From the NCBI GenBank assembly GCA_003538495.1, contig DPSD01000128.1, positions 1 through 9,490 of the forward strand: DNA of 9,490 nucleotides. The letters run 5' to 3'. The notes under the pieces were generated by a model. It saw nothing but the letters and a program-made list of their open reading frames with translations, did not search any database and was not told the origin of the DNA. Both the position numbers and the translations under genes were made by a program. Origin of the DNA: Accumulibacter sp. (lineage in GTDB: Bacteria; Pseudomonadota; Gammaproteobacteria; Burkholderiales; Rhodocyclaceae). How positions within the stretch are numbered: position 1 is the first letter of the stretch; every line of letters begins with the position of its first letter. Shown piece after piece: positions 1 through 6,165 of this stretch.

Positions 1-471
1 TAGCACCACCTCCCGGGCCAACTGCCTGGCGTCGGCGATGCCGTGGTCGGCCAGGGCATCGGCAAGCCACGCTTCAACCGCCGCCTTGTGCCGGCGCGCG
101 GCAAGGCGCGCGGGATGACCTGGCGAATCGGCGAACTCGATCGCTGCTCGGGTGAAACCCGAGCCGCGCCAGTGGCACTGCGTCACCCACAGCTCGAAGG
201 CGGCGAACAGATTCTTCAGCATCTCCGCCGGGCCATTGGTGCCCGGCTGGGCCCATTCCTGGATGCGCGCGAGCATCAGGGAATGCTGGTCGGCGAGGAC
301 GGCATCGACCAGCGCGGCCTTGCTGTCGAAATGCTGGTAGAGCGTGCGCTTGGTAATACCTACGGCGATGGCGATAGCATCGATACTTGTGCGCATGAAG
401 CCAGTCTTGTAGAAAAGCTGGTAGGCCGCCGCAACGATCCTCTGCCGAGTGTTGCTTGCTCCCCTATCCAT
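1..471 (-). CDS. TetR/AcrR-family transcriptional regulator (C-terminus cut by window edge)
   Basis: Reading the minus strand from the ATG at 471 gives 157 codons without a stop, running off position 1. The N-terminus is a typical TetR DNA-binding domain: helix 1 around residues 8-24 (TRQRIVAAAYQLFYKTG), then the helix-turn-helix at about residues 28-48 with the family pattern T-S-I-D-A-I-A...G-I-T-K-R-T-L-Y-Q-H-F, followed by the usual D-S-K-A-A-L-V. Residues from about 55 on form the helical ligand-binding domain, too divergent to name a ligand. Family members are usually about 190-200 residues, so roughly 35-45 are missing outside the window. The start is supported by GGGAGA (minus strand, 486-481) nine bases upstream. 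The gene is divergent from the racemase-like gene at 597, and TetR proteins commonly repress themselves and the divergent neighbour, so control of that enzyme is the natural inference. The ligand is unknown. Confidence 0.93.
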   Translation of the reverse strand, partial: MDRGASNTRQRIVAAAYQLFYKTGFMRTSIDAIAIAVGITKRTLYQHFDSKAALVDAVLADQHSLMLARIQEWAQPGTNGPAEMLKNLFAAFELWVTQCHWRGSGFTRAAIEFADSPGHPARLAARRHKAAVEAWLADALADHGIADARQLAREVVL

Positions 472-486
472 CGCCACGTATCTCCC

Positions 487-517
487 GGAAGGTATACCGA
501 AGAGTGAGTGTCCTTCC
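487..517. promoter_or_regulatory. Candidate operator in the tetR/racemase divergent intergenic region
   Basis: Between the two divergent start codons (472-596) there is an inverted repeat with arms GGAAGG (487-492) and CCTTCC (512-517), separated by 19 bases. Overlapping its left arm is a perfect 8-base palindrome GGTATACC (491-498). TetR-family dimers bind short palindromes placed like this, close to their own start codon. The arms are short and I could not assign convincing -35/-10 hexamers, so this is a candidate site only. Confidence 0.3.
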
Positions 518-596
518 AAAGCCCCGCGGCTAGTATGAGACGAAGCGTCGGCGGCCGTGCCGCTGGCGCCGGCCAACAACGCTTGAGGAGCCAGAC

Positions 597-1688
597 ATGA
601 TGAGCCAATCCCCACTGAAAATCCGTCGCCTGAGAGTCCGTGCCGTCACCGTGCCGATGAGCGAGCCGCACCGCACAGCCAGCGGCACCATCACCGAATC
701 GCCGCTGGTGCTGACAGACGTGATTACCGACCAAGATATCGTCGGGCATAGCTACGTCTTCTGCTACTCCGCGCTGGCGCTCAAACCGACGGCGCTTCTC
801 ATCGCCGGGCTCGAACCGCTGATCGCCGGCCGTGACGTTGCGCCGCTTGAGATACAGCAACTGCTCGGCAAACGCTTCCGCCTGCTCGGCCCGCAGGGGC
901 TCGCCGGCATCGCCATGGCGGCGATCGACATGGCCGTTTGGGACGCCCTCGCTCGCGCCTGTGGTCTTCCCCTGGTCCGCCTGCTCGGCGGCGAGCCGAA
1001 ACCGATTCCCGCCTACGGCGCCACCGGCTACGACGGCGCCCAGGGTTCGGCGCGGGTAGCCGGCGCCTGGGCCGAACGCGGTATCAAGGGCGTCAAGGCC
1101 AAGATAGGCTACCCCGATGTCGGCGAAGACATCGCCGTCGTCCGTGCGATGCGGCAAGCGGTCGGCGACGGCGTCGCCCTTATGGTCGATTACAACCAGT
1201 CGCTGTCGCCGGTCGATGCCATCGAGCGCGGTCGCCGCCTCGACGATGAAGGCCTGGCCTGGATTGAAGAACCGACCCTCGCGCACGACAACGCCGGCCA
1301 CGCCCGTGTCGCCGCCGCCTTGCAGACACCGATTCAATGCGGCGAAAACTGGTGGGGCGCTCAGGACATGCGCACGGCAATCGACGCGCAGGCCTCCGAC
1401 TATGTGATGCCGGATGTCATGAAGATCGGCGGCGTCAGTGGCTGGCTGCAGGCCGCCGCGCTCGGTGCAACGCACGGCATTCGGCTGTCCAACCACCTCT
1501 TTATCGAGGTCAGCACGCATCTGTTGTGCGCAACGCCGACCGCGCACTGGCTCGAATACGCCGAATGGTTCAACCCGATCATCGAGCAACCGCTACGCAT
1601 CGTTGAGGGGTGCGCGGTCCTCGACGAACGCCCGGGATCGGGCGTCGAGTGGAACGAGGAGGCAGTGGGCCGGTATCTTGTCGAGTGA
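597..1688 (+). CDS. Mandelate racemase-like enzyme of the enolase superfamily
   Basis: The 363-residue product aligns along its whole length with Pseudomonas putida mandelate racemase (359 residues) as I remember that sequence, with a constant offset of three residues. Enolase-superfamily enzymes abstract a proton next to a carboxylate, using Mg2+ to stabilise the enediolate. Everything needed is visible: the K-x-K pair K167/K169 (GVKAKIGYP); metal ligands D198 (VDYN), E224 (WIEEPT) and E250 (CGEN); the D273/H300 dyad (MPDVMKIGG, SNHLF); and E320 (HWLE). The K-x-K plus His/Asp dyad supports racemisation or dehydration through both faces. In the N-terminal capping domain, Y57 (Y54 of mandelate racemase) and T27 (T24) are kept. 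The positions equivalent to V22, V29 and L319 of the mandelate pocket are H25, I32 and A322, so the substrate may be another 2-hydroxy acid or a sugar acid. GAGGAG at 585-590 sits six bases before the chosen ATG; a second ATG follows immediately at 600. The gene stands alone on this strand, divergent from a TetR regulator. Confidence 0.9.
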   Translation: MMSQSPLKIRRLRVRAVTVPMSEPHRTASGTITESPLVLTDVITDQDIVGHSYVFCYSALALKPTALLIAGLEPLIAGRDVAPLEIQQLLGKRFRLLGPQGLAGIAMAAIDMAVWDALARACGLPLVRLLGGEPKPIPAYGATGYDGAQGSARVAGAWAERGIKGVKAKIGYPDVGEDIAVVRAMRQAVGDGVALMVDYNQSLSPVDAIERGRRLDDEGLAWIEEPTLAHDNAGHARVAAALQTPIQCGENWWGAQDMRTAIDAQASDYVMPDVMKIGGVSGWLQAAALGATHGIRLSNHLFIEVSTHLLCATPTAHWLEYAEWFNPIIEQPLRIVEGCAVLDERPGSGVEWNEEAVGRYLVE

Positions 1689-1915
1689 TCGGCGCGCTGA
1701 ATTCGGGCGTCTCGCAAGCGCGTGCGGCTACTTCGATGCCCTGCAAGCCGACTCGGATCGTGCTGATGGGTCGCCTGAAGGGCTTGTTGGTGGGATCGCG
1801 TATTGGAGCGCAGAGCTAAATGGTTGGACATGGTACGGCTCCCCAAGCTTTGGCTTGAATGACCAGACCAGTCAGAGATCGACGACGGCTACCGCTGTGT
1901 ACCGACGCTGAATCG

Positions 1916-1960
1916 TAGCGAACCGGTCATTGACGGGCAATCGGCGCCGACGGTTCGCTA
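1916..1960. repeat. Perfect 10-base inverted repeat with nested palindromes
   Basis: Arms TAGCGAACCG (1916-1925) and CGGTTCGCTA (1951-1960) are exact reverse complements separated by 25 bases. Inside the loop are a small stem ATTG-ACGGG-CAAT (1929-1941) and a perfect 10-base palindrome TCGGCGCCGA (1941-1950) abutting the right arm. As RNA or single-stranded DNA this could fold into a branched structure. No T-run follows on either side, so it is not an obvious terminator. Confidence 0.7.
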
Positions 1961-1964
1961 ACGT

Positions 1965-1984
1965 CTGCTCAGGCCGACGAGCAG
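1965..1984. repeat. Short hairpin next to the nested inverted repeat
   Basis: CTGCTC (1965-1970) and GAGCAG (1979-1984) are reverse complements around an eight-base loop. The hairpin begins five bases after the larger inverted repeat and may be part of the same element. Confidence 0.5.
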
Positions 1985-2148
1985 TCACCGGCGCTGACCG
2001 CGCACCCGCCTCCTTCACGCCGTACAGCGGACATTCCATTCATCTCATGGCTCGACATCGCCCGATGAATCGGGTTCCTACCGGGAGGCATTGTGCGCTC
2101 CTTTCGGGACTCTCGATTCGCCGTAGCGAAGTCAACAGGGACGACCGG

Positions 2149-2194
2149 ACCCCGAGATCTTGCGAGATCGCGTGACCCCGAGATCTGCGAGATC
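2149..2194. repeat. Two tandem copies of a 20-21-base repeat
   Basis: The copy at 2149-2169 (21 bases) and the copy at 2175-2194 (20 bases) are identical except for one extra T in the first; a five-base spacer separates them. Each contains GAGATC twice and can form a small hairpin GATCT...AGATC with a 3-4 base loop. They lie 31-76 bases downstream of the stop codon of the minus-strand gene at 2225-2623. Confidence 0.75.
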
Positions 2195-2224
2195 ATGAGT
2201 CGATGCCTGGCGGGCGGTGCGATG

Positions 2225-2623
2225 CTATGCAATGTCACCAATCGCAACCCGCTGCTTCATCCTGCCTGTGATCGTGTCGTCGTCATGGTGCTGAATGTCA
2301 TCGAGCAAGAACACACAGTCGGGGTTGTAGGCCCCAATACTGCGCGGTGAGGCATTCTTGTCGACGGCTGTCAGCACCACCACGTAACCCTTCGCGCCTG
2401 CCTCGATCAGCTTGATGTGCTTGCGCCGCTCGACGCCGCCATGGTGACCATGGTCATAGGAACTACCGAGTAGCGCGCGGCCCTTCTTGATCTCGTCATC
2501 CCAGCAACGCAGGAAGACCGCGCCGTCATCGCGCACGGCTCCCCAGCTCCACATGGGGTTGCAGAGAGGGGCCTTCAGTACCTTTGCGAAGTGCTCTGTA
2601 ATGGGGCGAGGCATCGTGCTCAT
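2225..2623 (-). CDS. Uncharacterised small protein
   Basis: The 132-residue product has no signal peptide or membrane segment and looks like a soluble, charged globular protein. Visible landmarks are an aromatic N-terminal block (NPMWSWGAVRDDGAVFLRCW, about residues 22-41), a central basic stretch ERRKHIKLIEAGAKGY, and a hydrophobic strand YVVVLTAVD followed by SPRSIGAYNPD. I have an impression of a recurrent uncharacterised family with this W-S-W-G-A...V-F-L-R-x-W pattern, but can name no function. No catalytic motif is evident. The start is uncertain: ATG at 2623 has AGG directly abutting it, whereas the ATG at 2614 (residue 4) has AGGA at 2626-2623, eight bases upstream, a better spacing. 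The gene is on the same strand as the lipid operon but 188 bases beyond its last gene and probably separate. Its surroundings are repeat-rich and less GC-rich to the eye, which would fit accessory DNA. Confidence 0.7.
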   Translation of the reverse strand: MSTMPRPITEHFAKVLKAPLCNPMWSWGAVRDDGAVFLRCWDDEIKKGRALLGSSYDHGHHGGVERRKHIKLIEAGAKGYVVVLTAVDKNASPRSIGAYNPDCVFLLDDIQHHDDDTITGRMKQRVAIGDIA

Positions 2624-2785
2624 CCTGTGCAGGGTAGATGTGACCGGTAGCAGACTGGTATCTGCCGCAACAGGAACCGCGTGAGTGCCTGGAATTCAGT
2701 GGTCGGCTTTTTTTCCACGACGTCAGTCGAGGGCACCGGCAATGTCGCGGGCACGGCCGGCCTCCGCGGACGTCTGTTCGCCGAA

Positions 2786-2811
2786 TGTGTCGCGCCGATG
2801 TGTCGCGCCGA
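2786..2811. repeat. Perfect 13-base tandem duplication abutting the cdsA-like stop codon
   Basis: The 13-base unit TGTGTCGCGCCGA occurs twice head to tail at 2786-2798 and 2799-2811. The second copy touches the stop codon (TAG, 2814-2812 on the minus strand) of the phosphatidate cytidylyltransferase gene. It lies in the 3' untranslated region of that gene. Confidence 0.8.
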
Positions 2812-3753
2812 CTACACCCACCAGTAGCGCACGATGTGAAAGAAGATCGGCGCCGAAAAGCTGATCGAATCGACACGGTCGAGCATGCCGCCATGCCCTT
2901 CGATGAGCGTACCCCAGTCCTTCACACCACGGTCGCGCTTGATGGCCGAGAGCACGAAGCCGCCGAAGAAGCCGACGATGTTGATGGTCAGAGCCACCAG
3001 CGCCGCCTGCCACACGTTGAAGGGCGTCAGCCAGTACAGGGCGGCGCCCAGGGCGGTCGAGGTAAGCACGCCGCCGACCAGCCCTTCGAGCGTCTTCGAC
3101 GGCGAGATCGCCGGTGCCAGCTTGCGCTTGCCAAAGAGCTTGCCCCACACGTACTGAAACACGTCGCTCGACTGCACCGTGAGCACCAGGAAGATGATCA
3201 ACTGCGCGTTGCGGCCTTCGAACCCGGGAATCTCCAGCGTCAGCAGCGCCGGCACGTGCGAGATGCAATACACGCAGATCATCAACCCCCATTGCACCTT
3301 GGCGGCACGCTCGAGAAAGCGCTCGGCGTCGCTGCGCAAGGTGGCCGAGACTGGCAGCAGCAGGAAGGCGTACACCGGGATGAGGATGCTGAACAGTCCG
3401 TACCAGTGGGTAGCGATGAGCACGTACTGGGCGGGCAGGAAGAAGAAGAAGCACCAGATCAGCGCGTGGTGGTCGCCGCGCCGGGTATGGGTGAGCGAGA
3501 TGTACTCGCGCAGCGCCTGGAAGGAGATCAGCCCGAACAGGACGATGATGCCGCCCTCGCCGATCCAGAACGCCACCGCGAGTACGCCCACCATCCACCG
3601 CCAGGCGTTGATGCGGGCGTTGAGGTTGTCGATGACGGCGCCCGAGGCGCCTGGCGCCAGCCGCCACTTGAGTACGGCGGCAACGCCGCTGGCGACAGCC
3701 AGTGCGGCAAAGACAGCCGCAAACACGTCGAACAGGGTGTAATCGGGGCTCAT
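2812..3753 (-). CDS. ynbB: Phosphatidate cytidylyltransferase (CDP-diacylglycerol synthase), YnbB/CdsA type
   Basis: This integral membrane enzyme makes CDP-diacylglycerol from CTP and phosphatidic acid. The 313-residue product is rich in hydrophobic segments (for example residues about 7-28, 54-76, 97-112 and 118-135). At 269-295 it carries the complete CDP-diacylglycerol synthase signature: S-A-I-K-R, then K-D, then H-G-G-M-L-D-R-V-D. Upstream is a second conserved block, about residues 195-224, with S-S-D, G-K-L-F-G-K-R-K-L-A-P and S-P-S-K-T-L-E-G. A longer frame opens at 3816, but it would overlap the upstream gene by 50 bases. The ATG at 3753 has AGGA six bases upstream and leaves a 13-base gap, so I chose it. 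This is the last gene of the operon. Its partnership with a YnbA-like transferase suggests a pathway-specific paralogue rather than the housekeeping cdsA; that is inference. Confidence 0.93.
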   Translation of the reverse strand: MSPDYTLFDVFAAVFAALAVASGVAAVLKWRLAPGASGAVIDNLNARINAWRWMVGVLAVAFWIGEGGIIVLFGLISFQALREYISLTHTRRGDHHALIWCFFFFLPAQYVLIATHWYGLFSILIPVYAFLLLPVSATLRSDAERFLERAAKVQWGLMICVYCISHVPALLTLEIPGFEGRNAQLIIFLVLTVQSSDVFQYVWGKLFGKRKLAPAISPSKTLEGLVGGVLTSTALGAALYWLTPFNVWQAALVALTINIVGFFGGFVLSAIKRDRGVKDWGTLIEGHGGMLDRVDSISFSAPIFFHIVRYWWV

Positions 3754-3766
3754 TACGGGTCCTGGG

Positions 3767-4387
3767 TCAGTTCGCGGGTGGGGCGAGGTCGAGTAGCGCG
3801 TTGCGGGCGCGGTCAAGGAATTCGGCCTTGGTTTCGCCTGCGGTCAGCGTCAGCGGTGCGCCGAAGGTCAGCGTGCAGAGCAGCGGCACCGGCACTGTCG
3901 CACCCTTGGGCATCACCCGGCCGAGGTTCTCGATCCACACCGGCACCAGCTCCACCGGCGGCATCGCTTGCGCGAGATGGAAGATGCCGCTCTTGAAGGG
4001 CAGCAGCGACTCGCCTGTATTGCGCGTGCCCTCGGGGAACAGAATCAGGGAATTGCCGGCACGTAGCGCACCGGCCATCTGTTCGACAGGATCAGGGCCG
4101 TCCCGATCGGGCCGGCGATCCACCAGCACGGCGTGGAAGACCTCGTTGATCAGCCAGCTCTTGAAGCGGCTATCGAGCCAGTAGTCCGCCCCGGCGACCG
4201 GGCGCGTCTGACGGCGCAACTCAGCCGGCAACGCCGCCCAGATCACCACGAAATCGCCATGGCTGCGGTGGTTGGCAAAATATACGCGCAGTTTCGCTTC
4301 GGGCTTGCAGCCCTGCCACAGGGGGTGCACGCCGGTGAGCAGCTTGGCGAAGTTGCACAACACCAGGCCAAAAAGTTTTTCGATCAT
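3767..4387 (-). CDS. PlsC-type lysophospholipid acyltransferase (1-acylglycerol-3-phosphate acyltransferase family)
   Basis: The family transfers an acyl chain from acyl-ACP or acyl-CoA to lysophosphatidic acid or a related acceptor at the inner membrane. The 206-residue product has the catalytic N-H-x4-D motif at residues 39-45 (NHRSHGD) and the acceptor-binding F-P-E-G-T-R motif at 117-122. A hydrophobic N-terminus (residues 1-20) probably anchors it in the membrane. The frame opens at 4444, but that would overlap the previous gene by 32 bases. The ATG at 4387 places the hydrophobic anchor at the N-terminus, as in the family, and leaves a 25-base gap; its ribosome-binding site is weak. The stop lies 13 bases before the start of the cytidylyltransferase gene, so substrate maker (phosphatidic acid) and substrate user are adjacent. 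E. coli ynbABCD has no such gene, so this is an addition. The acyl donor and acceptor cannot be read from the sequence. Confidence 0.9.
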   Translation of the reverse strand: MIEKLFGLVLCNFAKLLTGVHPLWQGCKPEAKLRVYFANHRSHGDFVVIWAALPAELRRQTRPVAGADYWLDSRFKSWLINEVFHAVLVDRRPDRDGPDPVEQMAGALRAGNSLILFPEGTRNTGESLLPFKSGIFHLAQAMPPVELVPVWIENLGRVMPKGATVPVPLLCTLTFGAPLTLTAGETKAEFLDRARNALLDLAPPAN

Positions 4388-4412
4388 GGCTCGTCGTTTC
4401 GTAAAAGGGCAG

Positions 4413-4856
4413 TCAGGGCCAAAGGGCAATGACGGTGAGCCCAAGCTGCAGGGTAGCGCAGGCCGCCTGCCACATCAGCAGCCGCATGGCACCGCATCGC
4501 CGTTCGGCCAGATCCGCTTCTACGGAAGCGGCCGGTGGCTTCTGTCGACCCACACGCAGATCGAACGCTGCCAGATCGGCGGCCGCTTCAAGCGGATGAC
4601 GCCAGCGTAATGCCCAGAGGCGAAAGATTCCGGCGTCGAAGCGCACGCGCTGTGCAAATGCCCCCTGCCCCGCTGCCATCACGACAGCGCCGGCGAGCGC
4701 CGGCGAATGCACCGGATGCCCCATCAGCCAGACAACGCCGGTCATCAGCAGCATCATGCCGCTCACCCAGGCCAGCGTCCGGCCGCTGTCGAGCAGACCG
4801 GCGGTGACGGCAGCATCGGCCGCGAGGCGAGGCGCGAGGTCGTCGTCAGCGCGCAT
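4413..4856 (-). CDS. Small uncharacterised membrane protein of the lipid operon
   Basis: This 147-residue protein matches no family I can name. It has two closely spaced hydrophobic segments (about residues 28-46 and 52-68), a basic/aromatic middle (Q-R-V-R-F-D...R-L-W-A-L-R-W-R-H), a soluble stretch rich in Ala and charged residues (about 86-120), and a C-terminal hydrophobic segment (126-146). Three membrane passes is the likely topology. Its start codon lies inside the end of the phosphatase gene (11-base overlap), so it is almost certainly co-translated and not a chance frame. Position between the phosphatase and the acyltransferase suggests a role in assembly or partner binding of the lipid enzymes. 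No catalytic motif is visible. Confidence 0.8.
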   Translation of the reverse strand: MRADDDLAPRLAADAAVTAGLLDSGRTLAWVSGMMLLMTGVVWLMGHPVHSPALAGAVVMAAGQGAFAQRVRFDAGIFRLWALRWRHPLEAAADLAAFDLRVGRQKPPAASVEADLAERRCGAMRLLMWQAACATLQLGLTVIALWP

Positions 4857-6165
4857 CGGTCAAGTCCTTGAGCAGCGTCAGGTGAGCCCCGGAAAACACG
4901 ACCTGTGGTCGCGCGGCCTTGATCCGGGCGATCGCCGCATCGACTGAAGCGCAGCGGCCGCTTTGCAGCAGCCATGCGGCGACGGTGAGCGCGCTGCGCG
5001 AATAGCCCAGCGCGCAGCACACCAGGACCCGGCCGCCGCTGGCGACGGCGCTGTCGAGTGTCGATGCGGCATGCCGCAAGGTCGCCAGTGACGGCACCGC
5101 CAGATCGAGCATCGGCACGCTGTGCGATCTGGCCGCCCCGCGCGGCGTGTCGAATTCGGCGGTGACATCGACGACGGCATCGAAGCGCTGCCGGGCCAGT
5201 TCGGCGGGCGTCGGCAGGCGGCCCAGCCAGACCGTGTCGGTGACCTGATCGGGCACGGGTTTTCGGCGCGTCCACAACCGGCTGTTGATCCATGCCCCCA
5301 GGCGGTAGGGCGCCATCAGCCAGCGCACCGCGACGCTCTGGCGGCCGTCGTGCTTCTGAAAGCCGCTGACGCCAGCCCAGGAGTAGTTGACCGCCACCAG
5401 CGCGAGTGCCGCCGCCGGCCATGCAGCGAACATCGTCCAGCCGCCCTGCATCGCTAGCAGCAGGCAGAACATGGCGCCGGCAAAATACCCCAGGGCGAGG
5501 CGCGGGCGTGTGACCTCACCGTGGCTGCGCTGCAACAGCGGCGGCGTACCCCGGTCGGGCCACAGCCACAGGCACAGCAGCCCCGCCAGCACGCCGGTGG
5601 GCAGGTCGAAGAAATGGTGTTGCCAGGTGGTCAGCACCGAGGCCGCCACCAGCAGCGCCCACAGGTGCCAGACGATGCGCCGGCCGGGCGACGCACGGCG
5701 CACCAGCACCCACCAGATGATCACCAGCAGACTGATGTGCAGCGACGGCGCCTGGTTGTAGGGCAGATCGAAGCCGGCGAGGGCATCGAAAAGCGTGCCG
5801 AACAGACCGTCGGCGACCGGCTTCTCGCCCGAAAAGCGCAGCGGGAAGACCACGAAGCAGGTCACCGAGATGAGTTGCGCGGTGAGCAGGCGCAGGCCGT
5901 GGTGATTGACTTCGCGCGGCGTGCGACAGGCCAGAAAGGACAAACCGTAGAAGAGGTCGATGGACCAGTAGGGCACGATGGTCCACGGCAGGAAGGGGAT
6001 CGCCCGCTCCCAGCCGAACACGATGCTCTCGCTCACCCCGCGGCTGGCCGCCAGCTGGTTGGTCCAGCCGTAACTCAGGAAGAACAGCGGCGCCAGCAGC
6101 ACCAGCCAGGCCACGCTGTGCTTCCAGCGGATCGGCCCGATCGGAGCTGCGACGACGGTGTTCAT
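4846..6165 (-). CDS. ynbD: PAP2 phosphatase fused to a dual-specificity phosphatase domain (YnbD-like)
   Basis: The 439-residue product has two parts. The N-terminal half (about 1-260) is a multi-pass membrane PAP2 domain: P-S-L-H at 140-143 and S-x6-H-x3-D ending at H183/D187 (in TTWQHHFFDLPTG). These are the phosphohydrolase/phosphotransferase histidines and aspartate of the family. The C-terminal part (about 305-439) is a soluble dual-specificity phosphatase domain: general-acid candidate D354 (PMLDLAVPS) and the C-x5-R loop with nucleophile C384 and R390 (CALGYSRS). The residue before the nucleophile is Cys383 rather than the usual His. The start at 6165 forms an ATGA overlap with the stop of the upstream gene, which argues against the longer frame opening at 6207. 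The likely role is dephosphorylating a lipid phosphate or prenyl/phosphatidyl-phosphate intermediate; the substrate is unknown. Domain order and context match E. coli YnbD as I recall it. Confidence 0.9.
   Translation of the reverse strand: MNTVVAAPIGPIRWKHSVAWLVLLAPLFFLSYGWTNQLAASRGVSESIVFGWERAIPFLPWTIVPYWSIDLFYGLSFLACRTPREVNHHGLRLLTAQLISVTCFVVFPLRFSGEKPVADGLFGTLFDALAGFDLPYNQAPSLHISLLVIIWWVLVRRASPGRRIVWHLWALLVAASVLTTWQHHFFDLPTGVLAGLLCLWLWPDRGTPPLLQRSHGEVTRPRLALGYFAGAMFCLLLAMQGGWTMFAAWPAAALALVAVNYSWAGVSGFQKHDGRQSVAVRWLMAPYRLGAWINSRLWTRRKPVPDQVTDTVWLGRLPTPAELARQRFDAVVDVTAEFDTPRGAARSHSVPMLDLAVPSLATLRHAASTLDSAVASGGRVLVCCALGYSRSALTVAAWLLQSGRCASVDAAIARIKAARPQVVFSGAHLTLLKDLTDAR

Larger units (their letters stand above)
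1689..2224. other. Gene-free stretch with several inverted and tandem repeats
   Basis: I see no supportable gene in these 536 bases. Open frames are short on both strands, lack ribosome-binding sites and read as low-complexity Arg/Ser-rich shadow. No clear intrinsic terminator with a T-run follows the racemase-like gene. The stretch holds inverted repeats at 1916-1960 and 1965-1984, a 14-base near-palindrome CCCGAT-GA-ATCGGG at 2061-2074, and a tandem repeat at 2149-2194. This density suggests remains of a mobile or dispersed intergenic repeat, but I could not match it to a named family. Confidence 0.6.

Noticed and set aside
508..536. Possible sigma-70 promoter for the racemase-like gene using TAGTAT at 531-536
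   Set aside because: The -10-like hexamer matches four of six positions, but nothing resembling TTGACA occurs 16-18 bases upstream.
360..1589. 409-codon minus-strand open frame across the racemase-like gene
   Set aside because: The plus-strand gene has every enolase-superfamily catalytic residue and a ribosome-binding site; this frame is its shadow.
1916..1960. Possible integron attC site
   Set aside because: The outer arms do not fit the R-Y-Y-Y-A-A-C / G-T-T-R-R-R-Y core sequences of attC sites, and no integrase or cassette is nearby.
2708..2714. Run of seven T on the plus strand as part of an intrinsic terminator
   Set aside because: No stable GC-rich hairpin precedes it and no plus-strand gene ends upstream; the nearby genes run on the minus strand.
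2785..3996. 403-codon plus-strand open frame opposite the cytidylyltransferase and acyltransferase genes
   Set aside because: Composition is dominated by Arg, Glu, Asp and Gln with no recognisable domain. The opposite strand carries complete enzyme signatures.
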